Shown: positions 8,446 to 16,942 of the stretch, piece after piece
Layout: every line of letters starts with the position of its first letter
Position numbering within the stretch: position 1 is the first letter of the stretch
Assembly (NCBI RefSeq): GCF_900113525.1
Contig: NZ_FOPP01000009.1
Span: 124,001-188,000 of the forward strand
DNA length: 64,000 nt
DNA from: Pedobacter insulae
GTDB lineage: Bacteria > Bacteroidota > Bacteroidia > Sphingobacteriales > Sphingobacteriaceae
Direction of reading: 5' to 3'
The notes under the pieces: generated by a model
Database searches by the model: none
What the model was told of the DNA's origin: nothing
Seen by the model: only the letters and a program-made list of their open reading frames with translations
Translations under genes and position numbers: made by a program

Positions 8446-10620
8446 TTACAGCCTAATCTTTATTCCTCCATTCATTACAAAACCATCAACGGGGGCATAA
8501 ATATCTCTAAAAACTGGGTTGGTAATGGGGCCAGAATAGATAGAGTCGAATTTGGTCTGACGAGTGTCGATGAAGTTTTCGAAATTGATAAAGATGGAGC
8601 ACCTTTCCCAAAGTTTTTCGATCATCAGACCCGGCGTCCAATAGCTTTTTCCGATTGTGCCATCATTTAATTGCTGTGTGCTAAAATAATAGGCTTCTGC
8701 ACCAATTTTCCATTGGTCTTCTACCTCATACATTAACACATTGTTTAACCGATGTTTGGAAACCAGCGAGTAGGCAAAAAAGTTATTTCCTGTATGCTGA
8801 GTCACATCGGCAAAAGTATAGCCCACAAATAATTTAAAATCTTTAAATGTTAATTTAATATTGGTTTCTATGCCCTTGGTATTTAAATCTCCTTTTGGTT
8901 GTTGATAGGTTAAATATCCTGAAACGTTATTGAGCAAAATAGGATTGTTAATTCGGGTGTAAAAGAAAAGTTGATTAATGCTAAACCCAACTTGATCGTT
9001 GAACAACGGTGTTTTGTAATTGATATCGAAATTAGTCCCATAAGACCGTTCTGCGCTAGTTTCGTTCACATCAACTGGTAGTACATTTCTAAACTGGATA
9101 CGCTCTGCATCCTCGGTAAAAACTGATGGTGCTTTATAGCCCATACCACCGCCTAATCTAAATGTAAACTCCCTGTTCATTTTCCAGAGGATCGACACTT
9201 TTGGCAACATAAAGAAGCCGTAGTCGCTATGATAATCACCCCTTAAGCCTGTTTCGAAAGTTAACTGCGCTGTGGCCATAAAAGTGTTCTGAATAAAGGC
9301 ACCAATGGTATTATTTTGGTAAGATCTAAGTGGAATAATGTTTTGCTTATCTTCTTCAAAATCTTCGGTGAGGTAATTTAGCCCTACCACCCAGTCTGCA
9401 GTTTCTCCATCTTTTGCGTAATTGGCTTCTGAGTAGCTTGCAAGCTGTACGCCCGAAAACAGGTAGTTTGGAAGGGCAATAGACCTGTTGTAGTAGCTTA
9501 AACTGTTTCTGAACGTTAATTTCTGTTGCCCGTTAAGCTGATGCTTTAATTCTAACTGACTACTATAGCGATCGGTTTTATTTTCTTCGAAGTAAGAATG
9601 ATTGGTGCTTTCGTTTCCTTTGATGTATTCCATGTCGCCCCCGATACGTTTCTCAATAGTGGCATTTAGACCAGTAATAAGTGTCGTTTGATCTGATAGA
9701 TAGAAATATACCTTCGGGTTTAAAGTAAAACGATCAAATTTGGGGATGGCAGTTAGTCCAATATTTACTGGGTCGTAGGCCGATCCATGGTTGTAGGCAG
9801 CATACACAGTTGTTCCTATTTTTTTAAATTTCTGTCCATAGAAGCCGCTCACATCAAGACCCATTGCGGATGTTCCATTCAGTAAAAAACTAAGTTGTCT
9901 TTTTTCTGTAGGCGTTTTAGAAACCAGGTTTACCAATCCTGCAATTGCGCCACCGCCATATAAAGTAGAGGACGAGCCTTTAATTACTTCAACCTGTTTA
10001 AGATCTAATGGGGCAATTTGTAAAAGTCCAAGTCCGCCAGAGAAACCCGAATACAAGGGAAACCCGTCGCGGATAATCTGGGTGTATTTTCCATCTAATC
10101 CTTGGATGCGTATACTCGAATTTGCGCTTGTAGCGGAAGTTTGCTGGGTTTGGATACCGGTGGTTTCCGCAAGCATCATCCTAATGTCTCCGGGCTTCAT
10201 ATTTGCCTTTTCATCTATCTCCTCCCCAGCAAGCACTTCAATTCGTGTGGGAATGTTATCGATTGTCCTGCTGCTGCGCGTAGCAGAAACAACAACTTCC
10301 TCTAGTTCTTCCTCCTCATGAGGGTTTAATAAAATGATGAGCGGTAATGGTTGAGAAAGCGGGAAACTTAACGTATCGGTTCTTTTCTCATAACCTATAA
10401 AGCTAAATTGAATAATTTGTTTACCGGCTGGAAGATTTGTCAAAATAATAGTGCCGGTACTATCTGAGACGGTACCTTTAGCAAGTTGAGGTAACTTTAC
10501 TGATGCTCCAGCTAATGGCTGATTCGTTTTGGCATCTTTAATAGTTGCCTGAAATGTATGTTGTGCATGAGTTAGGGCAGCACATAATATAACTGCCAAT
10601 AACAAGACTGTTTTCTTCAT
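8446..10620 (-). CDS. TonB-dependent receptor with N-terminal CarboxypepD_reg-like domain
   Basis: This 724-residue protein has a signal peptide (ending THAQ), a CarboxypepD_reg-like domain (about residues 25-105), an acidic stretch EEEELEEVVVSATRSSR that is the TonB-box region, and a plug with RIQGLDGKYTQIIRDGFPL and EVIKGSSSTLYGGGAIAGLV. The remaining part is a beta-barrel of normal size for siderophore, cobalamin or metal-complex receptors. The ligand is not evident. It lies 37 bases after a small Cys-rich exported protein and 53 bases before SusC, all leftward. The Cys-rich neighbour, and the Fur-family/Zn-ATPase pair 3 kb away, make a metal-related ligand plausible but unproven. Confidence 0.9.
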   Translation of the reverse strand: MKKTVLLLAVILCAALTHAQHTFQATIKDAKTNQPLAGASVKLPQLAKGTVSDSTGTIILTNLPAGKQIIQFSFIGYEKRTDTLSFPLSQPLPLIILLNPHEEEELEEVVVSATRSSRTIDNIPTRIEVLAGEEIDEKANMKPGDIRMMLAETTGIQTQQTSATSANSSIRIQGLDGKYTQIIRDGFPLYSGFSGGLGLLQIAPLDLKQVEVIKGSSSTLYGGGAIAGLVNLVSKTPTEKRQLSFLLNGTSAMGLDVSGFYGQKFKKIGTTVYAAYNHGSAYDPVNIGLTAIPKFDRFTLNPKVYFYLSDQTTLITGLNATIEKRIGGDMEYIKGNESTNHSYFEENKTDRYSSQLELKHQLNGQQKLTFRNSLSYYNRSIALPNYLFSGVQLASYSEANYAKDGETADWVVGLNYLTEDFEEDKQNIIPLRSYQNNTIGAFIQNTFMATAQLTFETGLRGDYHSDYGFFMLPKVSILWKMNREFTFRLGGGMGYKAPSVFTEDAERIQFRNVLPVDVNETSAERSYGTNFDINYKTPLFNDQVGFSINQLFFYTRINNPILLNNVSGYLTYQQPKGDLNTKGIETNIKLTFKDFKLFVGYTFADVTQHTGNNFFAYSLVSKHRLNNVLMYEVEDQWKIGAEAYYFSTQQLNDGTIGKSYWTPGLMIEKLWERCSIFINFENFIDTRQTKFDSIYSGPITNPVFRDIYAPVDGFVMNGGIKIRL

Positions 10621-10657
10621 TGTAAATTTTTAAATTAAGTAAGTAAAAAAGGATTCG

Positions 10658-10975
10658 CTAACTTAATTTAGGGGGTTGCCAGATGTTAGGGCGCACGCCG
10701 TCAGCAAAAGATTGCAGGCAAGTGTTGTTGAAAGATGTAGGGAAAATTACGGGATTTGGAACCTTGAAGCTTAGACATGGTAGTGCCATAAAGCCGCTGC
10801 AAGTCCCACAGGCGTAAAACGGAGAGCATCTCGTACAGCAATCCTCTTTTTGCTTGTTTTGTTTTTCCAGTCCTACCTCTATTTTTGCTTCTCTCGTGTG
10901 ATCTTCTAAAGCACAACACGGTGCGATAGAAAGCATCATTACAACGAGCGACAAGAGACAGGCGATTTTTTTCAC
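10658..10975 (-). CDS. Small Cys-rich exported protein upstream of the TonB receptor
   Basis: This 105-residue protein starts at GTG and has a hydrophobic N-terminus (ACLLSLVVMMLSIAPCC). It then has clustered cysteines: CC near residue 20, EDCCTRCSPFYACGTCSGF (about 44-62), and single Cys later. The pattern resembles small Bacteroidota proteins found beside metal-related TonB receptors (I am reminded of the DUF6660 group, but cannot confirm it). The cysteines could bind a metal or form disulfides in the periplasm. It is first in a leftward unit with the receptor, 37 bases apart. TAATTTTG at 10980-10987 (minus strand) looks like a -7 element and lies so close to the start that the message may be leaderless. 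Confidence 0.6.
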   Translation of the reverse strand: MKKIACLLSLVVMMLSIAPCCALEDHTREAKIEVGLEKQNKQKEDCCTRCSPFYACGTCSGFMALPCLSFKVPNPVIFPTSFNNTCLQSFADGVRPNIWQPPKLS

Positions 10976-11093
10976 GGCTCAAAATTAATAAATTTTATGC
11001 AAATTTTAAGGTTTTAAGGCGGGTTGTTGATGTGTTGTGTGTGCTCAGCTGTTAAAGATGTTAGTGAAGCGCATCTCGAACTAGGTGATAAAT

Positions 11094-11110
11094 ATAGATT
11101 TGTAATCTAT
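11094..11110. promoter_or_regulatory. 7-3-7 inverted repeat upstream of the Cys-rich/TonB unit
   Basis: ATAGATT, TGT, AATCTAT is a perfect dyad in the 186-base gap between the small lipoprotein and the Cys-rich protein gene, about 120 bases before the latter. It has the same geometry as the dyad before the P-type ATPase (14033-14049), and read on the minus strand also has ACA as its centre. It may be an operator; no terminator-like U-run follows it. Confidence 0.25.
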
Positions 11111-11161
11111 GATATTATGAAGGTTGTGTTCGGGATTGCTAGATACTGTCCTATACTTTGA

Positions 11162-11617
11162 TTATGGACAGGTTACCGCCCTGTTATAATCTGCCTCGGT
11201 AAAGGTGTAGGTGAATTTGTAGTTATAACGATCAATATTTTCTGCAATAAAACTATTGATGTTAGTAATGCTATGTTCACTACTTTCTGTTTGCATCACT
11301 AGGCACTTTATCTGGTCAAACCTAATTGTGGTCGGTGAATTGTCATATTTTTTATAGGGGCTACTGTAATTAAAAGAATTATTTTCCTTCCCTTCAACAA
11401 CTTGATTTTCTTCAATTGTAATAGAAGAGTTAGCCTTAATATTGTACGTATTTGGATAAGCATCAAAATTAATCTGATGGCTTGTCGCATTTATAATGTG
11501 AAATACTGGGGATCTTTCATACTCTGTTTTCCCCTTTTTGCAAGCATTAAATAAAAGTAGTATACTAAAAATTGCCCCAATTTGTAAATAAGGCATCCAA
11601 ATTGTTTTCTGTTCCAT
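11162..11617 (-). CDS. Small lipoprotein partner of the HExxH lipoprotein
   Basis: This 151-residue protein has a lipoprotein signal with lipobox FNAC (Cys about residue 26) followed by KKGK. The mature part is polar, contains no recognised domain, and ends NRAVTCP. Its start overlaps the end of the HExxH lipoprotein gene by 53 bases in another frame, so it is translationally coupled to it. A second ATG at 11596 would still overlap. The tight link to a predicted zinc peptidase recalls the arrangement at 53.2-58.6 kb, where another HExxH lipoprotein is followed by small exported proteins. A role as a local inhibitor or partner is inference. Confidence 0.6.
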   Translation of the reverse strand: MEQKTIWMPYLQIGAIFSILLLFNACKKGKTEYERSPVFHIINATSHQINFDAYPNTYNIKANSSITIEENQVVEGKENNSFNYSSPYKKYDNSPTTIRFDQIKCLVMQTESSEHSITNINSFIAENIDRYNYKFTYTFTEADYNRAVTCP

Positions 11618-13382
11618 TTATATATAGGTTTTTAATATTATTTTTCCATCCATTCCAAGAAGTTTGATTACATAAAGCATTTTGAATTTGCACTATGCTA
11701 TAGCCTTCAACTTGATCCAAAGCCCCATTATGACCACGATTTGAACCAGGATTTGGGTAAGTAGGTACTTCGTCATCGATCATATCGATAACAATGTTTG
11801 TGTAATCTGCACTTGGTGCACCTCCTACATACTCAGGATATTCCATTTTTGTTAAAACCCATTGCACACCTCTAGCCCAAGTTTCACAAACTCTAAGCTC
11901 TGTTAATCCATAATTAGTTAATGCGGCGCCAACAACACGGTCAGACATATCCCAGTGAACGGCATGAGCTAGTTCATGTATGGTTGTAGCATATGTGTCC
12001 ATGGAATTTTGTTGTGGGTGGTAGATATGTATCAATGAACCAAGTAAGTCATTTCTTCCTGCCCACATGGATCCATTATCGCTATTTAAATACCAGTCGA
12101 ATGCTGCAAGTTTTACCTGTGTTTCCCAAAAGCTATTTTGTGGAGGCCGTCTTAATCCTTGTATATCTCTGTAATAGTAATGATGAGCAGCTCTAAATAT
12201 TTCACCACAAAATTTATCATATCCAGTGAAATCTACATTCCAAGCAGCCTCAATTTTTGGGCCACTAATTTCTCGGGGGCCACCATGATGATCGTTTACA
12301 GAAAAATCATACCTCTCAAAATCCAACCAGTAGTTGGCTGGTCGGGTGTACCAACCATCTACTGCATAATAACCAGCAGCATCGGTAATGCCCGTGTAAG
12401 TTGTAAACCAACGACGTGCCCGTACCTTTATACCCTCAACGCCAATGGTTTGTTTCTTTACATCATCATATAAAGTAATTCGTCCATTTGGGCGCCAATT
12501 TTCTCCATTTCGGAATTCATCATCGGGAGGGTAGGGTCCTCCACTACTACTACCGTCGCAGGGATCCTCATCGGGTGGTGGCAATAGGCTTATTACAGGT
12601 AGTTTATAGGAGCTAGATTGTACGATATTTCTATTTGAATTTAAGCTTTGGCTGGAAGAGTTAAGGTTCTCATTATTTGCCTTTGTTACGCTAACAACTG
12701 GAGGGTCAATTGGTCCCTCCCCATCACAAAGCGCTTGCTGCACCAATTGTTGTACTGTTACTGTATAGGATGAACCTCCGGTGCCATTAACTGTAACCAA
12801 ACTGTTTTTGTCTTGCTCATTAGGCAAATACAAATCCTCTAATTTTATATAAGGCACGTCTGGAAGTACATAGGCTATTGGTACTGCAGCATACTGGTAA
12901 GTTGGCACGCCTGGCGCTACTTCGGGATCTCTGTAACTGCCGCTATAAGTAGCAATTTCATTATCCAAAGGAAAAGGATAAATTACTAAATTCGAATCTA
13001 CCTTTAGCTTGTTATAATCAGCTTCGTCCCGAGGGATAAATTTAATGTAATAATGAGTGGCAGTGATACCGTTCTGCGTAATTGTTTCGCTTTGTTCGGT
13101 ATTCAATTGTTTATTAATACCCAAAGCTTGTTTTCCTTCAGTAAACATTACCTTTCCCTTTACAAAGGAGGCTTTGTCATTCCTTATTAACTGTACATCG
13201 CCAATTAAAAGCTTTGCAAAGGCCTTTCGCATATTGATTACCGTATAAGGGTTTTTAGGGTTTGTAGCTTGCTTCTGGCTATTTAAATTAATCGGGGGGG
13301 GTAAATCAATTTTGTCGGTTTTTTTGCAGCTTAAAGTTAAACTAAAGCAGAGAGCACTTAAAATTAGATATTTTATCTTCAT
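11565..13382 (-). CDS. Lipoprotein with C-terminal HExxH zinc-metallopeptidase-like domain
   Basis: From ATG 13382 the protein has 605 residues with lipobox LTLSC followed by KK. An N-terminal region of about 230 residues is followed by a Ser/Asn/Pro/acidic linker (SLLPPPDEDPCDGSSSGG). Next comes a short beta domain resembling a carboxypeptidase regulatory fold (GVEGIKVRAR, TGITDAAGYYAVDG). The C-terminal part carries HELAH (about 469-473) with Glu in CETWARG (about 500) as a plausible third zinc ligand. The upstream in-frame extension to 13430 has no signal-peptide character and is rejected. I do not recognise a named family. The layout of anchor, linker and enzyme-like end plus an overlapping small lipoprotein is shared with 56995-58614. 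Confidence 0.7.
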   Translation of the reverse strand: MKIKYLILSALCFSLTLSCKKTDKIDLPPPINLNSQKQATNPKNPYTVINMRKAFAKLLIGDVQLIRNDKASFVKGKVMFTEGKQALGINKQLNTEQSETITQNGITATHYYIKFIPRDEADYNKLKVDSNLVIYPFPLDNEIATYSGSYRDPEVAPGVPTYQYAAVPIAYVLPDVPYIKLEDLYLPNEQDKNSLVTVNGTGGSSYTVTVQQLVQQALCDGEGPIDPPVVSVTKANNENLNSSSQSLNSNRNIVQSSSYKLPVISLLPPPDEDPCDGSSSGGPYPPDDEFRNGENWRPNGRITLYDDVKKQTIGVEGIKVRARRWFTTYTGITDAAGYYAVDGWYTRPANYWLDFERYDFSVNDHHGGPREISGPKIEAAWNVDFTGYDKFCGEIFRAAHHYYYRDIQGLRRPPQNSFWETQVKLAAFDWYLNSDNGSMWAGRNDLLGSLIHIYHPQQNSMDTYATTIHELAHAVHWDMSDRVVGAALTNYGLTELRVCETWARGVQWVLTKMEYPEYVGGAPSADYTNIVIDMIDDEVPTYPNPGSNRGHNGALDQVEGYSIVQIQNALCNQTSWNGWKNNIKNLYINGTENNLDALFTNWGNF

Positions 13383-13605
13383 GGATATATTTGGTATGGA
13401 ACAATGGTAATATAAAACTTTGGTATTCACAAATTAAGTTAATAAAGATAGATTTATATGCTATGAAAGAAGGATTGCAAATCCTTCTTATTGTTATGTT
13501 AGACATGACTTTCAGAACATCCCGAACAGCAAAGGAAATGCACAACAGCAATAGGTAAAGTGTGGACAGTGTATTTACCACTAACAAATTTAGTACCTTT
13601 AACTC

Positions 13606-14028
13606 ATGAACCCATTAGAAGCTAAGCTGAAAGAAAAAAGCATTGCCCCGACTGCAATGCGTGTAGTGGTGCTCGATTTTTTGCTGAAGCAATCTGCTGC
13701 GCTAAGTTTAACTGAGCTCGAGTTAGGGATGCATCGCACCGATCGTGTAACCTTATATCGTACTATCAGGACTTTTGAGGAGCATGGACTTGTACATCGT
13801 ATTGAAGATGGTAGTGGGGTTACCAAATTTGCTATGTGCCAAACAAGTTGCAATGTAGATGGACATCATGATTTACATATTCATTTTTATTGTACACAAT
13901 GTAAGGAAACTCATTGTCTGCCAAAAACCCACATTCCGGAAGTTAGCTTACCCAGTGGATATTTGGCTTTGGATACTCAATTAATAGTAAAAGGACTATG
14001 TGGAAGTTGTAACGTTGCGATAACATAA
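13606..14028 (+). CDS. Fur-family metalloregulator (Zur/Fur-like)
   Basis: This 140-residue protein has the Fur winged helix (about residues 1-80, with TDRVTLYRTIRTFEEHGLVH), the metal-site segment GHHDLHIHF (about 86-94), and two structural zinc pairs, C96xxC99 and C132xxC135. Fur proteins repress metal uptake or control efflux genes with Fe, Zn or other metals as corepressor. The next gene, 59 bases downstream, is a Zn/Cd/Pb-type efflux ATPase, which argues for a zinc- or toxic-metal-related role rather than iron. A perfect dyad in the gap (14033-14049) is a candidate binding site. Confidence 0.85.
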   Translation: MNPLEAKLKEKSIAPTAMRVVVLDFLLKQSAALSLTELELGMHRTDRVTLYRTIRTFEEHGLVHRIEDGSGVTKFAMCQTSCNVDGHHDLHIHFYCTQCKETHCLPKTHIPEVSLPSGYLALDTQLIVKGLCGSCNVAIT

Positions 14029-14032
14029 AACA

Positions 14033-14069
14033 ATGCAATACAATTGCATGCCAGCTGTTTGTACATTTG
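14033..14069 (+). promoter_or_regulatory. Candidate operator and -7 element before the metal ATPase
   Basis: ATGCAAT-ACA-ATTGCAT (14033-14049) is a perfect 7-3-7 inverted repeat. TACATTTG at 14062-14069 matches the -7 consensus, with the ATPase start at 14088. The dyad covers the place where the -33 contact would be, so bound regulator would compete with polymerase. The adjacent Fur-family gene is the natural candidate ligand; this is inference. Confidence 0.4.
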
Positions 14070-14087
14070 AATATAATTTAGATAGAA

Positions 14088-15995
14088 ATGAACGATTGCT
14101 GCACATCCCATCAACATGACGAACATGATCATGGTCAGGATAACTCACAACAACATATAGGACTGCTCATAGCATTAGCGATGTTAATCACTGTGCTGGT
14201 ACTGGATTACGGCTTTCAGCTAAAACTCGATGAGCCGATTTCCCTGTCCATTAATGCTGCTGCCTATTTATTGGCGGGATGGGATGTGTTGGTTTTGGCT
14301 TTTAAAAAAGCGGTTAGGGGCGATATTTTTAATGAGTTCGTACTCATGAGCGTTGCCACGTTAGGGGCGTTTTACATAGGCGAGTATGCTGAAGGGGTAG
14401 CTGTAATGGTATTTTACTCCATTGGCGAATGGTTTCAAGATTCGGCAGTTGACCGGGCGAAGGCAAGTATTAAAGCGCTGCTCGATATCAGACCAGACCA
14501 AGTTACCGTAATCAGAGATGGGGAAGCTGTACTTGTTCATGCCACTGAGGTAAAATTGGAAGAAATAATGCAGTTGAAGCCTGGAGAGCGAGTTGGACTT
14601 GATGGAATAATGATTTCGGAAAGAAGTTCCTTTAACACCGCAGCATTAACTGGTGAAAGTAAACCTGATCATAAGTACAGAGGCGAAAAGGTTTTAGCAG
14701 GTATGATTAATCTTAACACCGTTGCCGAAATAAAAGTGACTGCTTTGTTCAAAGACAGTAAGTTGAGCAAGATTTTAGAAATGGTACAGGATGCATCTTC
14801 CCGAAAGTCGCAAACGCAACTCTTCATTTCACGCTTCGCAAAAGTATATACGCCAATCGTGTTTTTTATGGCGTTAGCGCTCTTGCTAATTCCTTCCTTA
14901 TTTGTTGATATATATGTGTTTAATGACTGGCTTTACCGATCTCTGGTTTTTTTGGTAATCAGTTGCCCATGTGCCTTGGTGGTGTCTATTCCACTCGGCT
15001 ATTTTGGGGGAATTGGTCTTGCATCAAGAAATGGAATACTTTTTAAAGGAGGAAATTTCTTGGATGTAATGACGAAAATTGATACAGTGGTAATGGATAA
15101 AACAGGAACATTGACTAAGGGAGTTTTTAAAGTCCAAGAGGTGGTAGCTGTTAATATTGATAAAGAAGAATTGGTGAAATTAGTGGCTTTGCTCGAGCGG
15201 AATTCAACGCATCCTATCGCACAAGCAATCATTGATAGTGCTGGGACTTTAGTTGAAGAAGAAAAATATACTGCAGTAGAAGAAATTGCTGGCCATGGCT
15301 TGAAGGGTAATTTAGGGACTAAAGTTGTACTAGCGGGAAATAGTCGGTTACTGAAGAAATATGGGGTTCCATATCCGCCGGAAGTTGATGTGACGGGAAG
15401 TACGGTAGTGCTTGTGGCGATTGATGAGCGGTATGTAGGTTACATTACCATTGCCGATGAATTAAAAGAAGATGTTGTGGCGACTGTAAAGCAATTGCAC
15501 GCATTGCGTATCAAAACCGTAATGCTCTCGGGCGATAAACAAACAGTAGTGGATGAAGTGGCAAAGAAGTTGGGCATAACAGCTGCTTTTGGAGGGCTTC
15601 TTCCAGAAGATAAGGTGACAGCGCTCACACGCTTAAAAAATGAAGGCAGGCAGGTTGCCTTTGTTGGGGATGGAATAAATGACGCTCCAGTGTTGGCACT
15701 TGCTGATGTAGGAATAGCGATGGGTGGATTGGGAAGCGATGCTGCTATTGAGACAGCTGATATAGTGATCCAGAATGATCAGGTTTTGAAGATTGTGACA
15801 GCAATAAAAATTGGGAAATTAACCCGGAATATTGTGTGGCAGAATATTGCTTTAGCCATGGGCGTTAAGGTGCTGGTGCTAAGCTTTGGTGCCTTTGGTG
15901 TGGCGAACCTTTGGGAAGCGGTAATCGCTGATGTGGGGGTTGCATTTCTGGCAATTTTAAACGCAGTAAGGATTCAACGGATGAAGTTGTCGTGA
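14088..15995 (+). CDS. P1B-type heavy-metal-transporting ATPase (Zn/Cd/Pb efflux type)
   Basis: This 635-residue protein has all P1B hallmarks: TGES (188-191), the metal-site CPC in the membrane (293-295), phosphorylation site D337 in DKTGTLT, HP motif (375-376) and GDGINDAP (527-534). The penultimate helix region ends with ADVGVAFLAILNAVRI, the Asp-containing form seen in Zn/Cd/Pb pumps. No N-terminal HMA domain is present. Instead the first 24 residues hold Cys-Cys and many His (HQHDEHDHGQ), a likely metal-gathering tail. It exports divalent metal from the cytoplasm. It is paired with a Fur-family regulator upstream. The exact metal is not provable here. Confidence 0.9.
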   Translation: MNDCCTSHQHDEHDHGQDNSQQHIGLLIALAMLITVLVLDYGFQLKLDEPISLSINAAAYLLAGWDVLVLAFKKAVRGDIFNEFVLMSVATLGAFYIGEYAEGVAVMVFYSIGEWFQDSAVDRAKASIKALLDIRPDQVTVIRDGEAVLVHATEVKLEEIMQLKPGERVGLDGIMISERSSFNTAALTGESKPDHKYRGEKVLAGMINLNTVAEIKVTALFKDSKLSKILEMVQDASSRKSQTQLFISRFAKVYTPIVFFMALALLLIPSLFVDIYVFNDWLYRSLVFLVISCPCALVVSIPLGYFGGIGLASRNGILFKGGNFLDVMTKIDTVVMDKTGTLTKGVFKVQEVVAVNIDKEELVKLVALLERNSTHPIAQAIIDSAGTLVEEEKYTAVEEIAGHGLKGNLGTKVVLAGNSRLLKKYGVPYPPEVDVTGSTVVLVAIDERYVGYITIADELKEDVVATVKQLHALRIKTVMLSGDKQTVVDEVAKKLGITAAFGGLLPEDKVTALTRLKNEGRQVAFVGDGINDAPVLALADVGIAMGGLGSDAAIETADIVIQNDQVLKIVTAIKIGKLTRNIVWQNIALAMGVKVLVLSFGAFGVANLWEAVIADVGVAFLAILNAVRIQRMKLS

Positions 15996-16069
15996 GATCA
16001 TTACAATAATCCTGTAAAGGATAAGAGCTCTAAACCTATTTCTAGGGAGAAATACATTATAATTGCAAA

Positions 16070-16942
16070 ATGTTTAACAAACAATATAGTTGGTTCTTAG
16101 CGGGGATAATTTTCGCAATTTTTTGGGCTTCGGCATCAACCGCTACAAAGATTGGGCTTATGGTAGCCCAGCCAATGGTAATTGCTACAATGAGATTTGC
16201 GTTGGCGGCGGCTATTATGTTGTTTATTTCCCATGTAATACAGAAAAATAGTTTGCCAAAGGGGAAGGAATGGATACAGATAGGTGTGTACGGGGCGCTC
16301 AATATAAGCATTTATTTAGGTTTGTATATTGTTGCCATGCAGGAAGTCACTGCCGGAATAGGGGCGTTGTCTGTTGCCATCAACCCGGTTCTAATTAGCT
16401 TCTTTTCAGTCTTTTTTTTAAATAAAAAGCTTACTGCAAAACTTATACTAGCGCTATGTGTATGTACCTTCGGGGTAATATGTGCTGCTTGGCCATTATT
16501 TACCACTGCCAAAGTAACCACCTGGGGTTTGTCATTACTTTTTGTCAGTATGCTCTCCTATGCATTGGCTGCAATTTATTTTTCGGCTAAAAAATGGGGC
16601 GGCTTAAATCTGCTCACTATAAACGGTTGGCAAACCTTTATGGGAGGCGTGTTGCTATGGCCATTTGTTTTTTATTTTTATGACGGCTCGCTCAATAACT
16701 ATAATCTGACATTCTGGGGCTCAGTAGTTTGGCTGGCCGTACCCGTTTCTATCGGAGCTGTTCAGTTATGGCTTTGGTTATTGAAAACAAATGCAGTAAG
16801 GGCAGGATTATGGCTGTTCTTGTGCCCTTTATTTGGCTTTATGATCGCAGCAATACTAGCAAACGAAACCATTAGCAGCTACACCTTTGGGGGTGTTATT
16901 TTAGTGCTGCTAGGTTTGTTTTTTGCTAAGAAGTCTAATTAA
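16070..16942 (+). CDS. EamA/DMT-superfamily transporter
   Basis: This 290-residue protein is almost wholly hydrophobic, with about ten membrane helices arranged as two EamA repeats (about residues 8-140 and 150-288). The opening FAIFWASASTATKIGL and the later GIGALSVAINPVLISF are typical of the drug/metabolite transporter superfamily. Substrates of such inner-membrane carriers range from amino acids to toxic metabolites and cannot be assigned here. Its last codons overlap by a few bases the end of the convergent zinc-ribbon gene. Confidence 0.85.
   Translation: MFNKQYSWFLAGIIFAIFWASASTATKIGLMVAQPMVIATMRFALAAAIMLFISHVIQKNSLPKGKEWIQIGVYGALNISIYLGLYIVAMQEVTAGIGALSVAINPVLISFFSVFFLNKKLTAKLILALCVCTFGVICAAWPLFTTAKVTTWGLSLLFVSMLSYALAAIYFSAKKWGGLNLLTINGWQTFMGGVLLWPFVFYFYDGSLNNYNLTFWGSVVWLAVPVSIGAVQLWLWLLKTNAVRAGLWLFLCPLFGFMIAAILANETISSYTFGGVILVLLGLFFAKKSN

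Noticed and set aside
10701..10982. Alternative 93-residue frame over the Cys-rich protein
   Set aside because: It is out of frame with a proper signal peptide and has basic, low-quality composition; the GTG-started frame is signal-like and Cys-patterned.
13554..13579. GGTAAA-N14-TTTACC dyad before the Fur-family gene
   Set aside because: Short arms and a long spacer make chance likely, and it does not resemble the 7-3-7 dyads nearby.
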